From Cupriavidus sp. (GTDB taxonomy: Bacteria > Pseudomonadota > Gammaproteobacteria > Burkholderiales > Burkholderiaceae), in NCBI GenBank assembly GCA_013362725.1, contig JABFVP010000706.1:1-5692 (forward strand): a stretch of 5,692 nt of DNA, read 5' to 3'. The first letter of the stretch is position 1, and each line of letters opens with the position of its first letter. Positions 1 to 5,515 of this stretch are shown piece after piece. Both the position numbers and the translations under genes were made by a program. The notes below the pieces were generated by a model, which had not been told where the DNA came from, ran no database searches, and saw nothing but the letters and a program-made list of their open reading frames with translations.

Positions 1-686
1 ACCAGCCGCTGATCGGCCTGCACGGCGAGCCGATCGAGATGTACGAGGCCTACCTGCGCATGCAGGGCGAGCACGGCGAGCTGGTGCAGCCGCTGGCGTT
101 CCTGCAGATCGCCGAGGAACACGGCCTGCTGTGGGAAATCGACCGCTGGGTGGTGGGCCGCTCGATCGCCGTCATCGGCGAGCGACTGCGCGCCGGCAAG
201 CGCACCACGGTGCTGGCCAAGATCACCCAGGCTTCGCTGCAGGACGCCACGCTGCAGCAGTTCATCGTCGAGCAGTTGGCCAAGCACGGCGCCGACGGCA
301 GCCTGCTGGTGCTGCAGCTGCCGGAATCGAAGGTGTTCACCCACCTGCGCGCGGCGCAGGACTTCCAGGCCGCGGTCGCGCCGCACGGCGTGCGCGTGGG
401 CCTGGAGCAGTTCGGCGTGGGCCTGAACTCGTTCCAGCTGCTGACCCATTTCGACGCCGCGCTGCTCAAGATCGACCGCAGCTACATGGACGACCTGCCC
501 AACAACGCCGAGCACCAGAAGCGCATCCGCGAGATTTCCGAGAAGGCGCGCGAACTGGGCAAGACCACCATCGCCGAGTTCGTGCAGGACGCGGGCAGCA
601 TGAGCTTCCTGTTCAGCGCCGGCATCGACTATGCGCAGGGTTACTTCCTGGCACCGGCCGGGCCGGAGATGGATTACGAGTTCTGA
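1..686 (+). CDS. fimX: C-terminal EAL domain of a FimX/Filp-like degenerate cyclic-di-GMP receptor (5' partial)
   Basis: The reading frame is open from the left edge (first full codon at base 3), so the N-terminus lies outside the window. The visible 227 residues are one EAL domain ending in QGYFLAP...MDYEF. The signature is EAY (45-53) instead of EAL. Several positions that bind metal or support catalysis in active phosphodiesterases are changed: the VN(V/I)S asparagine is Lys (219-221), the first Glu of LEITES is Gln (315-317), DDFG is EQFG (405-416), and the second Glu of AEGVE is Gln (585-587). The KID lysine (468-470) and QGY (636-644) remain. The domain is therefore probably a c-di-GMP binder without hydrolase activity. 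FimX of Pseudomonas and Filp/FimX of Xanthomonas are such proteins; they act in type IV pilus control through PilZ partners, usually with PAS and degenerate GGDEF domains upstream. EAL family is certain; the FimX assignment is inference because those domains are not visible. Confidence 0.85.
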   Translation, partial: QPLIGLHGEPIEMYEAYLRMQGEHGELVQPLAFLQIAEEHGLLWEIDRWVVGRSIAVIGERLRAGKRTTVLAKITQASLQDATLQQFIVEQLAKHGADGSLLVLQLPESKVFTHLRAAQDFQAAVAPHGVRVGLEQFGVGLNSFQLLTHFDAALLKIDRSYMDDLPNNAEHQKRIREISEKARELGKTTIAEFVQDAGSMSFLFSAGIDYAQGYFLAPAGPEMDYEF

Positions 687-688
687 CC

Positions 689-705
689 GGCGCCGCTCCG
701 GCGCC
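689..705 (+). other. GC-only hairpin between the EAL gene and the small downstream gene
   Basis: A perfect 7-bp stem (GGCGCCG with CGGCGCC) and 3-base loop starts two bases after the EAL stop codon. It ends five bases before the ribosome binding site of the next gene. No T-run follows, so it is not a standard intrinsic terminator. It could stabilise the upstream mRNA end or lower read-through and translation of the next gene. GC-rich sequence makes chance hairpins common. Confidence 0.3.
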
Positions 706-720
706 CGGCAGGAGATGCGC

Positions 721-1020
721 ATGACGGCAGACAGCCGCCGCTCCAGTCCATGGACCGACTACAACCGTCGCATGCGCTGGTTCTTCGGCACCTGGATGGG
801 CGGTTTCGCAGTGTCCGCGCTGGCCATATATGCCGCTCAATCGACCCGATACGAGCACGTCGTGTTCTGGCTGTCGCTCGGCACCTGGATCTTCGCGTGC
901 ATCGTGGCGAAGTCGGCACTGATGGCGTTTCGCTGCCCGAAGTGCGGACAGCGCTTCTTCAACCCGTATTGGCCCTATCCGGAAAAATGCAGGCACTGCG
1001 GCGTGGCGCGCGGGCGATAG
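721..1020 (+). CDS. Small two-helix membrane protein with C-terminal zinc-ribbon-like motif, function unknown
   Basis: Encodes 99 residues. I do not recognise a named family. The N-terminal 19 residues are polar and Arg-rich. Two hydrophobic segments follow (about 20-40 and 47-69), joined by a short polar turn. The C-terminal tail carries CPKCG (Cys72, Cys75) and CRHCG (Cys90, Cys93), a four-cysteine treble-clef or zinc-ribbon spacing. The Arg-rich N-terminus suggests that both ends are cytoplasmic, with the metal site at the inner face of the membrane. The ATG at 721 is chosen because AGGAG (710-714) lies six bases upstream; an in-frame ATG at 715 directly abuts that site. The gene starts 34 bases after the EAL gene and may be cotranscribed with it, but a GC hairpin lies between them. 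It ends just before a strong terminator. That it is a real gene is fairly certain; its role is unknown. Confidence 0.75.
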   Translation: MTADSRRSSPWTDYNRRMRWFFGTWMGGFAVSALAIYAAQSTRYEHVVFWLSLGTWIFACIVAKSALMAFRCPKCGQRFFNPYWPYPEKCRHCGVARGR

Positions 1021-1044
1021 AGCAAGGCCGCTGACCGTCCAAAA

Positions 1045-1073
1045 GAAAAGCCCGCCATGAGGCGGGCTTTTCT
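1045..1073. terminator. Bidirectional intrinsic terminator between convergent genes
   Basis: A perfect 12-bp stem (1045-1056 with 1061-1072) with an ATGA loop. The GC core GCCCGCC/GGCGGGC is flanked by an A-run on the left and a T-run on the right, so it reads as a Rho-independent terminator on both strands. It lies 24 bases after the small membrane gene (+) and 24 bases beyond the htpX stop (-), and probably ends both transcripts. Confidence 0.92.
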
Positions 1074-1096
1074 GTAGCTACGCGCGAACGATCCGA

Positions 1097-2005
1097 TCAG
1101 CTGACCACGCTGCCGCGCACCTGGTCGACCGGCGCATTGCGCAGGGTCTGGATGCGTTCTTCCAGCGGCGGGTGGCTCATCAGCAGCTTGCGCAGGCCGT
1201 GGCCGACGCCGCCGCTGATGCCGAAGGCCTGCACGGTCTTGGGCAACGTGCTTTCGCCGTAGGTCTGCGACAGGCGCTGGAGGGCGGCGATCATCTTGTC
1301 GCGACCGGCCAGGCGGGCACCGCCGGCGTCGGCGCGGAACTCGCGGTGACGCGAGAACCACATCGCGATCATGCTGGCGAACAGGCCGAACACCATGTCC
1401 AGCACGAACACGATGATGTAGTAGCCGAAGCCCGGGCTGGAGCTTTCGCGGTTGCCGCTGATCATGCCGTCGATGACGCGGCCGACCACGCGCGAGAGCA
1501 CGATCACGAAGGTGTTCAGCACGCCCTGGATCAGCGCCATCGTCACCATGTCGCCGTTGGCGACGTGGCTGACCTCATGGCCCAGCACGGCTTCGGCTTC
1601 GTCGCGGTTCATCGCGCGCAGCAGGCCGGTGGACACCGCCACCAGCGAGTTGTTGCGGCTCGGGCCGGTGGCAAAGGCGTTGATTTCCGGCGCGTCGTAG
1701 ATGGCCACTTCCGGACGGGCGATGCCGGCCGCTTCGGCCTGGCGGTACACGGTGTCGACCAGCCACTGCTCGGACTCGTTGCGCGGCTGTTCGATCACGT
1801 AGGCGCCGGTGCTGCGCTTGGCCATCCACTTGGAGGTCATCAGCGAGATCAGCGACCCGCCGAAACCGAAGATCGCCGCGAAGACCAGCAGGCCCGTGTT
1901 GTTTCCAAAGCTGATGCCATACCGCTGCAGGATCGCCATGACGATGCTGAGCAGCGCCAGCACGGCCAGGTTGGTGGCGAGGAAGAGTGTGATTCGCTTG
2001 AACAT
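1097..2005 (-). CDS. htpX: HtpX, membrane-bound M48 zinc metalloprotease
   Basis: Encodes 302 residues, close to the usual length of about 290. HtpX is an inner-membrane protease that cleaves misfolded membrane proteins in cooperation with FtsH. Two N-terminal helices (about 4-27 and 36-56) are followed by a cytoplasmic catalytic domain. HEVSH at 143-147 gives two zinc-binding histidines and the catalytic Glu144. The third ligand is expected at Glu222 in the REFRAD motif. Two more hydrophobic stretches (about 152-173 and 195-217) match the extra helices of the family. The ATG lies eight bases after AAAGG on the minus strand, and the family start MFKRI...LATNLAV is intact. It is divergent from gluQ, with 80 bases between the starts, and convergent with the small membrane gene. 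A sigma-32-like promoter precedes it, which fits the heat induction known for HtpX. Nothing looks broken. Confidence 0.97.
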   Translation of the reverse strand: MFKRITLFLATNLAVLALLSIVMAILQRYGISFGNNTGLLVFAAIFGFGGSLISLMTSKWMAKRSTGAYVIEQPRNESEQWLVDTVYRQAEAAGIARPEVAIYDAPEINAFATGPSRNNSLVAVSTGLLRAMNRDEAEAVLGHEVSHVANGDMVTMALIQGVLNTFVIVLSRVVGRVIDGMISGNRESSSPGFGYYIIVFVLDMVFGLFASMIAMWFSRHREFRADAGGARLAGRDKMIAALQRLSQTYGESTLPKTVQAFGISGGVGHGLRKLLMSHPPLEERIQTLRNAPVDQVRGSVVS

Positions 2006-2044
2006 GACGAAAACCTTTGGCGCACCATGCGCGTCAACGGGTGA

Positions 2045-2073
2045 AAATGTGGCACGCTCACGTTGAATTCAAG
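2045..2073 (-). promoter_or_regulatory. Sigma-32-like heat-shock promoter of htpX
   Basis: On the minus strand CTTGAA (2068-2073), an exact match to the heat-shock -35 core, is followed after 15 bases by CCACATTT (2045-2052), which matches 7 of 8 positions of the CCCCATNT-type -10. Transcription would start near 2038, leaving a leader of about 33 bases before the htpX ATG. The match, the spacing and the identity of the gene agree. The promoter call is an inference from the known E. coli sigma-32 consensus. Confidence 0.65.
2063..2072. repeat. Ten-base palindrome TTGAATTCAA in the htpX/gluQ divergent gap
   Basis: A perfect palindrome, unusually AT-rich for this region. It overlaps the -35 element assigned to htpX and ends 13 bases before the GTG proposed for gluQ. 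A repressor site for both genes is possible. It may also be only a by-product of the TTGAA element, so no function is assigned. Confidence 0.3.
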
Positions 2074-2085
2074 TGAAACCGACGC

Positions 2086-3021
2086 GTGGCCGCTTTGCCC
2101 GACGAGTCCAGATCGCCCGCCGTGCCGACGGTCGCCTATCGGGGACGGTTCGCGCCCTCGCCCACCGGCGACCTGCACGCCGGCTCGCTATTGGCGGCGT
2201 TCGGCAGCTGGCTGCTGGCACGCCACGCCGACGGCGCCTGGCTGGTGCGGGTGGAAGACCTGGACCCGCCGCGCGAAGTGCCCGGTGCGGCGCAACGCCA
2301 GCTCGATACCCTGACGGCCTTCGGCCTGGCCAGCGACGAGGCCATCGAGCGGCAGAGCCAGCGGCACGCGTTGTACGCGCAGGCACTCGACCGTCTGCTG
2401 GCCGACGGCCGGGCCTTCCACTGCCATTGCAGCCGCACCGACCTGGCCGCCGCCGGCGGCATCCATCGCCGTTGCGTGGCCCGCGCGCCGCGCCCGAACC
2501 CCGCCGTGCGCCTGCGCGTGGAGGACCACAGCCTGGTCGCGTTCGACGATGCCATCCAGGGCGCGATCACGCAGGACGTCGCGCACGCCGTCGGCGACGT
2601 CGTGCTGCGCCGCGCCGATGGGCATTGGGCCTATCAACTGGCGGTAGTGGTGGACGACGCTGCGCAGGGCATCACCGACGTCGTGCGCGGCGCCGACCTG
2701 CTCGACTCCACCCCGCGCCAGATCCTGCTGCAGCGCGCACTGGGCCTGCCCACGCCGCGGTACGCGCACCTGCCGCTGGTGCTGGGCGCGGACGGCCGCA
2801 AGCTGTCCAAGTCCGACGCCGCCTGGCCGGTCGACCCGGTCCGCCCGCTGCCGGCACTGCACGACGCCTGGCGCCGTTTGGGCCAGCCGCCCGCCGCGCT
2901 GGAAGGGGCGTCGGCCGTACCCGACCTGCTCGCCCGTGCCCGCGCCGCGTTCGACCCCGCCCTGATCCCGCGCGGCCCGCGCCCCGACGCGCAGGCCGGC
3001 GACAGTTTTCATAATCGCTGA
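2086..3021 (+). CDS. gluQ: Glutamyl-Q tRNA(Asp) synthetase (GluQRS)
   Basis: Encodes 311 residues (E. coli protein about 300). The enzyme is a truncated glutamyl-tRNA synthetase lacking the anticodon-binding domain. It activates glutamate and attaches it to queuosine at position 34 of tRNA(Asp). Visible motifs are GRFAPSPTG (20-28), the HIGH-type HAGS (31-34), and the KMSKS-type KLSKS (239-243). A zinc site is formed by Cys113, Cys115 and Cys130; the fourth ligand, Tyr in E. coli, aligns here with His127 (GGIHRRC). The start is uncertain: GTG 2086 gives an N-terminal extension of about ten residues, whereas GTG 2122 (residue 13) gives a protein more like E. coli in length; neither has a strong ribosome binding site. 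In E. coli the gene follows dksA; here it stands alone, divergent from htpX. Its last codons probably overlap the promoter of the reductase gene downstream. Confidence 0.95.
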   Translation: MAALPDESRSPAVPTVAYRGRFAPSPTGDLHAGSLLAAFGSWLLARHADGAWLVRVEDLDPPREVPGAAQRQLDTLTAFGLASDEAIERQSQRHALYAQALDRLLADGRAFHCHCSRTDLAAAGGIHRRCVARAPRPNPAVRLRVEDHSLVAFDDAIQGAITQDVAHAVGDVVLRRADGHWAYQLAVVVDDAAQGITDVVRGADLLDSTPRQILLQRALGLPTPRYAHLPLVLGADGRKLSKSDAAWPVDPVRPLPALHDAWRRLGQPPAALEGASAVPDLLARARAAFDPALIPRGPRPDAQAGDSFHNR

Positions 3022-3028
3022 CTAGAAT
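2999..3028 (+). promoter_or_regulatory. Candidate sigma-70-type promoter of the acetoacetyl-CoA reductase gene
   Basis: TAGAAT at 3023-3028 matches 5 of 6 bases of the -10 consensus. GCGACA at 2999-3004 matches 4 of 6 bases of the -35, with an 18-base spacer. The spacer is a local AT-rich island in otherwise very GC-rich DNA. The -35 lies inside the end of gluQ. Transcription would begin near 3035, about 36 bases before the ATG. No binding data support it. Confidence 0.4.
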
Positions 3029-3070
3029 CCATCGCTAGGTCGGTCGCACCGCGGCCGGGAGAAACGAACA

Positions 3071-3811
3071 ATGCAGTCTCGCGTGGCACTGGTCACCGGC
3101 GGCACCGGTGGCATCGGCACTTCGATCATCCAGCGGCTGGCGCAGATGGGCCATCGCGTCGCCACCAACTACCGCGACGAGGCCCGCGCCCGCGCGTGGC
3201 AGGCGCAGATGCGCGAACGCGGCATCGAAGTCGCACTGGCCCGGGGCGATGTATCCATCGCTGACCAGGCGCAGGCGCTGGTGGAGGACGTCGAACGCCA
3301 GCTCGGCCCGGTCGAAATCCTGGTCAACAACGCCGGCATCACCCGCGACTCCACCTTCCACCGCATGTCGGTGCTGCAGTGGAACGAGGTGATCGCCACC
3401 AACCTCAACTCCTGCTTCAACGTCACCCGCCCGGTGATCGAGGGCATGCGCGACCGGCAGTGGGGGCGCATCGTGCAGATCAGCTCGATCAACGGCCTCA
3501 AGGGCCAGTACGGCCAGGCCAACTACGCCGCCGCCAAGGCCGGCATGCACGGGTTCACCATTTCGCTGGCGCGCGAGAACGCCCGCTTCGGCGTCACCGT
3601 CAACACGGTCTCGCCCGGCTACGTCGCCACCGACATGGTGATGGCGGTGCCCGAGGACGTGCGCGCCAAGATCGTCGCCGAGATCCCGACCGGTCGCCTG
3701 GGGTCGCCGGAGGAAATCGCTTACGCGGTGGCGTTCCTCGTCGCCGAGGAAGCGGCGTGGATCACCGGCTCGAACCTGGACATCAACGGCGGCCACCACA
3801 TGGGCTGGTAG
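3071..3811 (+). CDS. phbB: NADPH-type acetoacetyl-CoA reductase (PhaB/PhbB), SDR family
   Basis: Encodes 246 residues, the length of the Cupriavidus necator PhaB. It reduces acetoacetyl-CoA to (R)-3-hydroxybutyryl-CoA, the monomer for polyhydroxybutyrate, in the cytoplasm. Classical short-chain dehydrogenase motifs are complete: TGGTGGIG (9-16) for nucleotide binding, NNAG (86-89), Ser139, and Tyr152-x3-Lys156. The GQYGQANY stretch carries Gln146 and Gln149, and SPGY carries Tyr184; these correspond to substrate-contacting residues of PhaB with an offset of one. The C-terminus NGGHHMGW is typical of PhaB rather than of FabG. GGGAGA (3057-3062) sits eight bases before the ATG. It is followed after 91 bases by phaR on the same strand. 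The synthase phaC and thiolase phaA are not in the window. FabG-like activity cannot be excluded from sequence alone, but the phaR neighbour supports a polymer role. Confidence 0.93.
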   Translation: MQSRVALVTGGTGGIGTSIIQRLAQMGHRVATNYRDEARARAWQAQMRERGIEVALARGDVSIADQAQALVEDVERQLGPVEILVNNAGITRDSTFHRMSVLQWNEVIATNLNSCFNVTRPVIEGMRDRQWGRIVQISSINGLKGQYGQANYAAAKAGMHGFTISLARENARFGVTVNTVSPGYVATDMVMAVPEDVRAKIVAEIPTGRLGSPEEIAYAVAFLVAEEAAWITGSNLDINGGHHMGW

Positions 3812-3842
3812 GGCGCTGGCGGAAGGGTCCGGAACGGGCCAG

Positions 3843-3878
3843 TTGCAAGGCCTGCCGCACTGCGCCATGCTGCAAGGC
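3843..3878 (+). promoter_or_regulatory. Candidate PhaR operator: TGC-rich block with TGCAAGGC direct repeat
   Basis: In the gap before phaR, TGCAAGGC occurs twice (3844-3851 and 3871-3878, 27 bases apart), and five TGC triplets lie within 30 bases (3844, 3853, 3861, 3868, 3871). PhaR proteins of Paracoccus and Cupriavidus bind TGC-rich sites and repress their own genes, so this is a plausible autoregulatory operator. The assignment is inference, and TGC is common in GC-rich DNA. Confidence 0.35.
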
Positions 3879-3902
3879 ACCACGATTTAGAGCCGAAGCT
3901 CC

Positions 3903-4409
3903 ATGGCCTCGATTCGCGTCATCAAGAAGTACCCGAACCGCCGGCTCTACGACACCGAGATCTCCAGCTACATCACCATCGAGGACGTTCGCCAACTGAT
4001 CGTCGATGGCGAGGAGTTCGAAGTGCGCGATGCGCGCAGCGGCGAGGACCTGACGCGACAGGTGTTGCTGCAGATCATCGCCGAGCACGAGCAGGACGGC
4101 GAACCGGTGCTCTCCACCCAGTTGCTGAGCCAGATCATCCGTTTCTACGGCGACTCGCTGCAGGGTTTCATGGGCAGCTACCTGGAGCGTTCGATGCAGG
4201 TCTTCCTCGACCAGCAGCAGCAGTTCCGCAGCCAGATGGGCGGCATCCTCGGGCAGACGCCGTGGGCGCTGATGAACCAGCTGACCGAGCGCAACCTGGC
4301 GATGTGGAACGAGTTCCAGCGCAACCTGTCGGGCAGCGTCGGCCAGAGCCCGAACACCGGCACAAAACCCAAGGACACCGAAGGCAAGGGCAGCCAGACC
4401 AAGCGCTGA
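3903..4409 (+). CDS. phaR: PhaR, polyhydroxyalkanoate synthesis repressor
   Basis: Encodes 168 residues, somewhat short for the family, whose C-terminal tail varies. PhaR binds DNA and the polymer: it represses phasin genes (phaP) and itself until PHB granules form and titrate it. The N-terminal PHB_acc_N DNA-binding domain covers about residues 4-64 and shows the hallmark IKKYPNRRLYDT (7-18) and YITIEDVRQLI. The PHB_acc region follows (about 68-110). After a glutamine cluster (QQQQ) comes the amphipathic segment PWALMNQLTERNLAMWNEF, also typical, then a low-complexity Thr/Lys/Gly tail. The ATG at 3903 has only a weak GAAG four bases upstream, held in a small GAGC-CGAA-GCTC hairpin (3890-3901), so translation may be modest. 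The gene lies downstream of phbB and is closed by a strong terminator. Cotranscription with phbB or an own promoter are both possible. Confidence 0.95.
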   Translation: MASIRVIKKYPNRRLYDTEISSYITIEDVRQLIVDGEEFEVRDARSGEDLTRQVLLQIIAEHEQDGEPVLSTQLLSQIIRFYGDSLQGFMGSYLERSMQVFLDQQQQFRSQMGGILGQTPWALMNQLTERNLAMWNEFQRNLSGSVGQSPNTGTKPKDTEGKGSQTKR

Positions 4410-4426
4410 AGCCCTGCGCCCAGACG

Positions 4427-4455
4427 AAGAAAGCCGGCCCCGGGCCGGCTTTTTT
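4427..4455 (+). terminator. Rho-independent terminator of the phbB-phaR unit
   Basis: A GC-rich inverted repeat (AAGCCGGCCC at 4431-4440 with GGGCCGGCTT at 4442-4451) is followed by six T residues (4450-4455). It starts 18 bases after the phaR stop. A purine-rich A-stretch on the left could give weaker termination for the convergent M48 gene, whose stop codon is 22 bases to the right. Confidence 0.9.
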
Positions 4456-4476
4456 GTTGCGCGCGACCGGCCGCAA

Positions 4477-5403
4477 TCAGGACGACGGCGGGGCCTTGCC
4501 GCAGTACTTGGCGTAGATCTGCTCGGCCTGCGGCATCAGCGATTGCAGGGTCTGGATGCGGTTGGCCGGGTCCGGGTGGGTGGAGGCGAACTCCGGCGGG
4601 CGTTCGCCGCCGCCGAGTTCGGACATGCGCTGCCACAGCGGGATCGCCTCGTGCGGGTTGTAGCAGGCGGCCGCGGCCAGCATCAGTCCGACCTTGTCGG
4701 CCTGCGTCTCGTGGTTGCGGCCGTAGGGCAGCACCAGGCCGTACTGCGCACCGGCGCCGAGCGCGGCCATGATCGCCTGCTGCTGTTGCGGGTCCATGCC
4801 GCCCATGGCCATGCCGGCCGCCATCTGCCCCATCTGCACCAGCTTCTGCTGGGCCATGCGCTGGCTGCCGTGACGCAGCAGCGCGTGGGCGATCTCGTGG
4901 CCCATCACCACGGCCATGGCGTCCTGCGTTTTCGCCACCGGGATCAGCCCGGTGTAGACCGCCATCTTTCCGCCGGGCAGGCAGAACGCGTTGGCCTGGT
5001 CGGACTGGATCACGGCGACGTCCCACTGGAACCCCTGGTGCTCGGTCGGCACCGGCTGGCCGTTCTGTGCGGCCAGGTCGGCGGTGACCTGCGGCACATG
5101 GGTGATCAGGCGCTGCGCGATCTCGCGGATCTGCTGGCTGACCTGCGCGTTGGCCGGCAGCAGCGCGCCCTGCGCGTTGGCATCGCCCAGCACCTGCTGG
5201 AACGCCTGCGCACCCAGCTGCACTTCCTCGTCGGCGGTGGTGCCGTAATGCGCCTTCTCGCCGGTGTACGGGTCGACCTTGGCGTTGCCGAACCACTGCC
5301 ACGCCGCGTAACCGGCGAACAGGATCAGGATCCACCACCGCATGCCGCCGAAACCCCGGCGCGGACGGCCCTGTTGCGCATTACCCAAAGGATCGATCCT
5401 CAT
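4477..5403 (-). CDS. Oma1-like M48 family metalloprotease, membrane-anchored in the periplasm
   Basis: Encodes 308 residues. One N-terminal transmembrane segment (about 21-37, MRWWILILFAGYAAW) follows a basic stretch (RPRRGFGG), which predicts a cytoplasmic N-terminus and a periplasmic protease domain. There is no lipobox, unlike the lipoprotein relatives LoiP and YcaL. HEIAH at 169-173 supplies two zinc ligands and the catalytic Glu170; Glu232 in HETQAD is the expected third ligand. Between them is a Met/Gln-rich loop (about 183-215, with QQQQ) in the position where related M48 proteins have a membrane-touching segment. The last residues carry a single Cys301 (KYCGK). The ATG at 5401-5403 is chosen because AGGAG lies seven bases upstream on the minus strand; longer in-frame openings lack family sequence. 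The likely role is cleavage of misfolded outer-membrane or periplasmic proteins, by analogy with BepA and LoiP; the substrate is unknown. It is downstream of the SUMF1-family gene and may be cotranscribed with it. Confidence 0.93.
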   Translation of the reverse strand: MRIDPLGNAQQGRPRRGFGGMRWWILILFAGYAAWQWFGNAKVDPYTGEKAHYGTTADEEVQLGAQAFQQVLGDANAQGALLPANAQVSQQIREIAQRLITHVPQVTADLAAQNGQPVPTEHQGFQWDVAVIQSDQANAFCLPGGKMAVYTGLIPVAKTQDAMAVVMGHEIAHALLRHGSQRMAQQKLVQMGQMAAGMAMGGMDPQQQQAIMAALGAGAQYGLVLPYGRNHETQADKVGLMLAAAACYNPHEAIPLWQRMSELGGGERPPEFASTHPDPANRIQTLQSLMPQAEQIYAKYCGKAPPSS

Positions 5404-5467
5404 CTGCGCTCTCCTGACCCGTCCTGGATGCGTGCACTTTAAGCCGACACGTGTGACGCGGGTATCC

Positions 5468-5496
5468 CCGTCCGCGCATCGCGCCATCCGTCCGCG
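5468..5496. repeat. Nine-base direct repeat CCGTCCGCG between the M48 and SUMF1-family genes
   Basis: CCGTCCGCG occurs at 5468-5476 and again at 5488-5496. The copies start 20 bases apart, about two helical turns, and each is preceded by a nearby ATCC. The repeat lies in the 112-base gap upstream of the M48 protease gene. It could be a tandem binding site, but short GC repeats are frequent at this base composition. No clear promoter was found in the gap; a TTAAAG on the minus strand near 5440 is the only AT-rich element. Confidence 0.25.
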
Positions 5497-5515
5497 ACGA
5501 GCGGAGAGCCTGCTC

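Noticed and set aside
1172..2044. Long plus-strand open frame of 290 codons opposite htpX
   Set aside because: It is a mirror of htpX codon bias in GC-rich DNA: His/Ala/Asp/Arg-rich low-complexity translation, no family motif, and htpX itself is unmistakable.
2073..3014. Plus-strand open frame of 313 codons overlapping gluQ in another frame
   Set aside because: The translation is almost only Arg, Ala, Pro and Gly, typical of an out-of-frame read of a GC-rich gene; the GluQRS frame carries all the motifs.
3035..3883. Minus-strand open frame of 282 codons opposite phbB
   Set aside because: Antisense shadow rich in Asp/His/Val/Gly without recognisable motifs, while the sense frame has the complete SDR signature.
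5447..5459. CRP/Clp-type site around ACACGTGTGA
   Set aside because: Only one TGTGA half-site is present; the second half needed for a TGTGA-N6-TCACA site is missing.
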